Part shown: one piece after another, positions 63,099-64,000 of the stretch | Position numbering within the stretch: position 1 is the stretch's first letter | How the letters are laid out: each line of letters starts with the position of its first letter | Assembly: GCF_020439865.1 (NCBI RefSeq) | Contig: NZ_JAGRPF010000072.1 | Coordinates: 38,480-102,479 of the forward strand | Direction of reading: 5' to 3' | DNA from: Prosthecobacter sp. | Lineage (GTDB): Bacteria; Verrucomicrobiota; Verrucomicrobiia; Verrucomicrobiales; Verrucomicrobiaceae | Length of the DNA stretch: 64,000 bases | Made by a program: the position numbers and the translations under genes | Notes under the pieces: generated by a model | Database searches by the model: none | The model's input: only the letters and a program-made list of their open reading frames with translations | What the model was told of the DNA's origin: nothing

Positions 63099-63911
63099 TT
63101 ATCCGGGCAGCACCGGCCAGACGAACTCATAGGTGTAGGTGGTGGCCCACACCGTGCCCACGTTGTCGGCGTCGATGCTGGCGAGCTTCCAGTTCCACGG
63201 CCACTGAAACACCACGGAGCTGCCCTCATAGTAGAGGTTCTGGACGGGCGGCGGGTTGGGCGGTGCCATCATGCCGGGAATGGCGGCCGTGTTGGGATGC
63301 TGGGTCGTGATGTAGGTGTCCATCACCACCACCTTGGGAAAGCTGAACTGCGACTTGCGCGGGTCCTCCCAGCCACCGGGAAGATTGAGATAGACCGGGT
63401 CGCTCGGGGAGAGGATCTGTTCGTTGACCGCGATGCGGCGCTTGTAGGGCTTCTCACCGAGCAGTCCGCGATAGGAGGCGCTGATGCGGAAGTAGCCCGA
63501 TTCGAGTTCATCCTCGGTCACGTCCACGCAGTGCATGGAGGCGTGGCCCTCCGGGGAGGAGCCCAGCGCGATCAAGCCGGTGCCCAGGGCGATCCATTCC
63601 TCGCTGCCCTCGTCAAAAGTGTCGAGGGTGCGGCGGAAGCTGCTCTTGAGTTTCCGGTTGGGCTTGCTGCCCAGCACGCCGAGGCATTGCAGGCGGTGGA
63701 CGTAGCGCCCGGGATAATCCTCCTCGATCTCGACCTCCTGGATGATGAGTCCGCTGTAGCCGGGAGCTGCCGCGCCAGGATTGAAGGCCACGATGTTGGG
63801 GCTGAACCACTCCAGCGTGCCGCTGTCGAGGCCGTCGAGGCGGCGGTTGAACCGTGCACCGGGCATGGCGAAGCTCGTCTCGCCAAATTCATGGACGGGC
63901 GCGACGGTCAT
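63099..63911 (-). CDS. Phage hypothetical structural protein
   Basis: The 270-aa beta-rich protein (YSGLIIQEVEIEEDYPGRYVHRLQCLGV-type region about residues 50-80; ISASYRGLLG) looks like a tail or baseplate component. I recognise no named family. It overlaps the upstream partial gene by 4 bases. Confidence 0.58.
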   Translation of the reverse strand: MTVAPVHEFGETSFAMPGARFNRRLDGLDSGTLEWFSPNIVAFNPGAAAPGYSGLIIQEVEIEEDYPGRYVHRLQCLGVLGSKPNRKLKSSFRRTLDTFDEGSEEWIALGTGLIALGSSPEGHASMHCVDVTEDELESGYFRISASYRGLLGEKPYKRRIAVNEQILSPSDPVYLNLPGGWEDPRKSQFSFPKVVVMDTYITTQHPNTAAIPGMMAPPNPPPVQNLYYEGSSVVFQWPWNWKLASIDADNVGTVWATTYTYEFVWPVLPG

Positions 63912-64000
63912 ACGGCCATGAAGTCTCCGATGCCCTCGCGGATTTCCGTGAGGAGTTGAACGATTTGATTGCCCTCGGTGAGCTTCACCGAATCGGAACC
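63908..64000 (-). CDS. Phage gene, C-terminal fragment
   Basis: The last 30 codons of a minus-strand gene enter from the right edge and end at the stop 63908-63910. The visible C-terminus is GSDSVKLTEGNQIVQLLTEI followed by REGIGDFMAV, a predicted helix. It overlaps the next gene (ATGA). Function cannot be assigned. Confidence 0.6.
   Translation of the reverse strand, partial: GSDSVKLTEGNQIVQLLTEIREGIGDFMAV

Overview
This window is a bacterial chromosome segment, GC-rich and gene-dense. It most likely comes from a Verrucomicrobiales-type member of the PVC superphylum (a Prosthecobacter-like relative). The family content supports this: a giant PVC-type beta-propeller/HEAT dehydrogenase-like protein (339-4286), a Tat-targeted DUF1501 protein (18364-19797), a planctomycete-type cytochrome c (9695-10129), a VC0807-like membrane protein and several small lipoproteins. 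The lineage is inferred from protein families only; there is no rRNA gene in the window.

Region 1 (1-23666) is chromosomal backbone. It holds the 3' end of dnaA, the giant secreted multidomain protein, two small lipoproteins, sufS-sufU (Fe-S assembly), mutM, glpX, an RlmM-like methyltransferase, ftsK, an L,D-transpeptidase-like gene, a MoxR/DUF58 pair, a DUF486 protein with a tiny overlapping gene, an HExxH membrane protease, xseA, the DUF1501 gene, htrA, and an OmpR-type two-component system.

Region 2 (23681-36513) is a 12.8-kb integrated element in the 3' end of tRNA-Val(GAC). It is bounded by a perfect 27-bp direct repeat; the right copy is the tRNA 3' end itself. From left to right it carries a 90-aa small protein, a compact HUH-type replication initiator, a 640-bp strongly structured noncoding stretch headed by a 57-nt near-perfect hairpin, a 59-aa antidote-like fragment, hsdM-hsdS, an AbiEi/AbiEii-like type IV toxin-antitoxin pair with a symmetric four-half-site operator over its start codon, hsdR, an unknown HTH-like protein with two palindromes at its promoter, an AlpA-like excisionase and a tyrosine integrase. 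The integrase reading frame ends inside the tRNA gene. I regard the combination of rolling-circle-type module, structured region and defence cargo as the best candidate for an undescribed system.

Region 3 (36564-56733) is backbone again. It includes a VC0807-like protein, nadA, a MYG1-like hydrolase, secreted lineage-specific proteins, a B12-binding radical SAM protein, a Gfo/Idh/MocA oxidoreductase, rplI, a NUDIX hydrolase, mnmA, a FAD oxidoreductase, a phage-replication-like orphan, and a complete Fe(III)-type ABC importer operon (ATPase, binding protein, fused double permease).

Region 4 (56734-64000) is the left end of a second integrated element, a probable tailed prophage. It starts at tRNA-Pro(GGG), followed by a cluster of short repeats, an integrase, and a leftward run of tightly overlapping genes (glycosyltransferase, tail-like and unknown structural proteins) that continues past the window edge.
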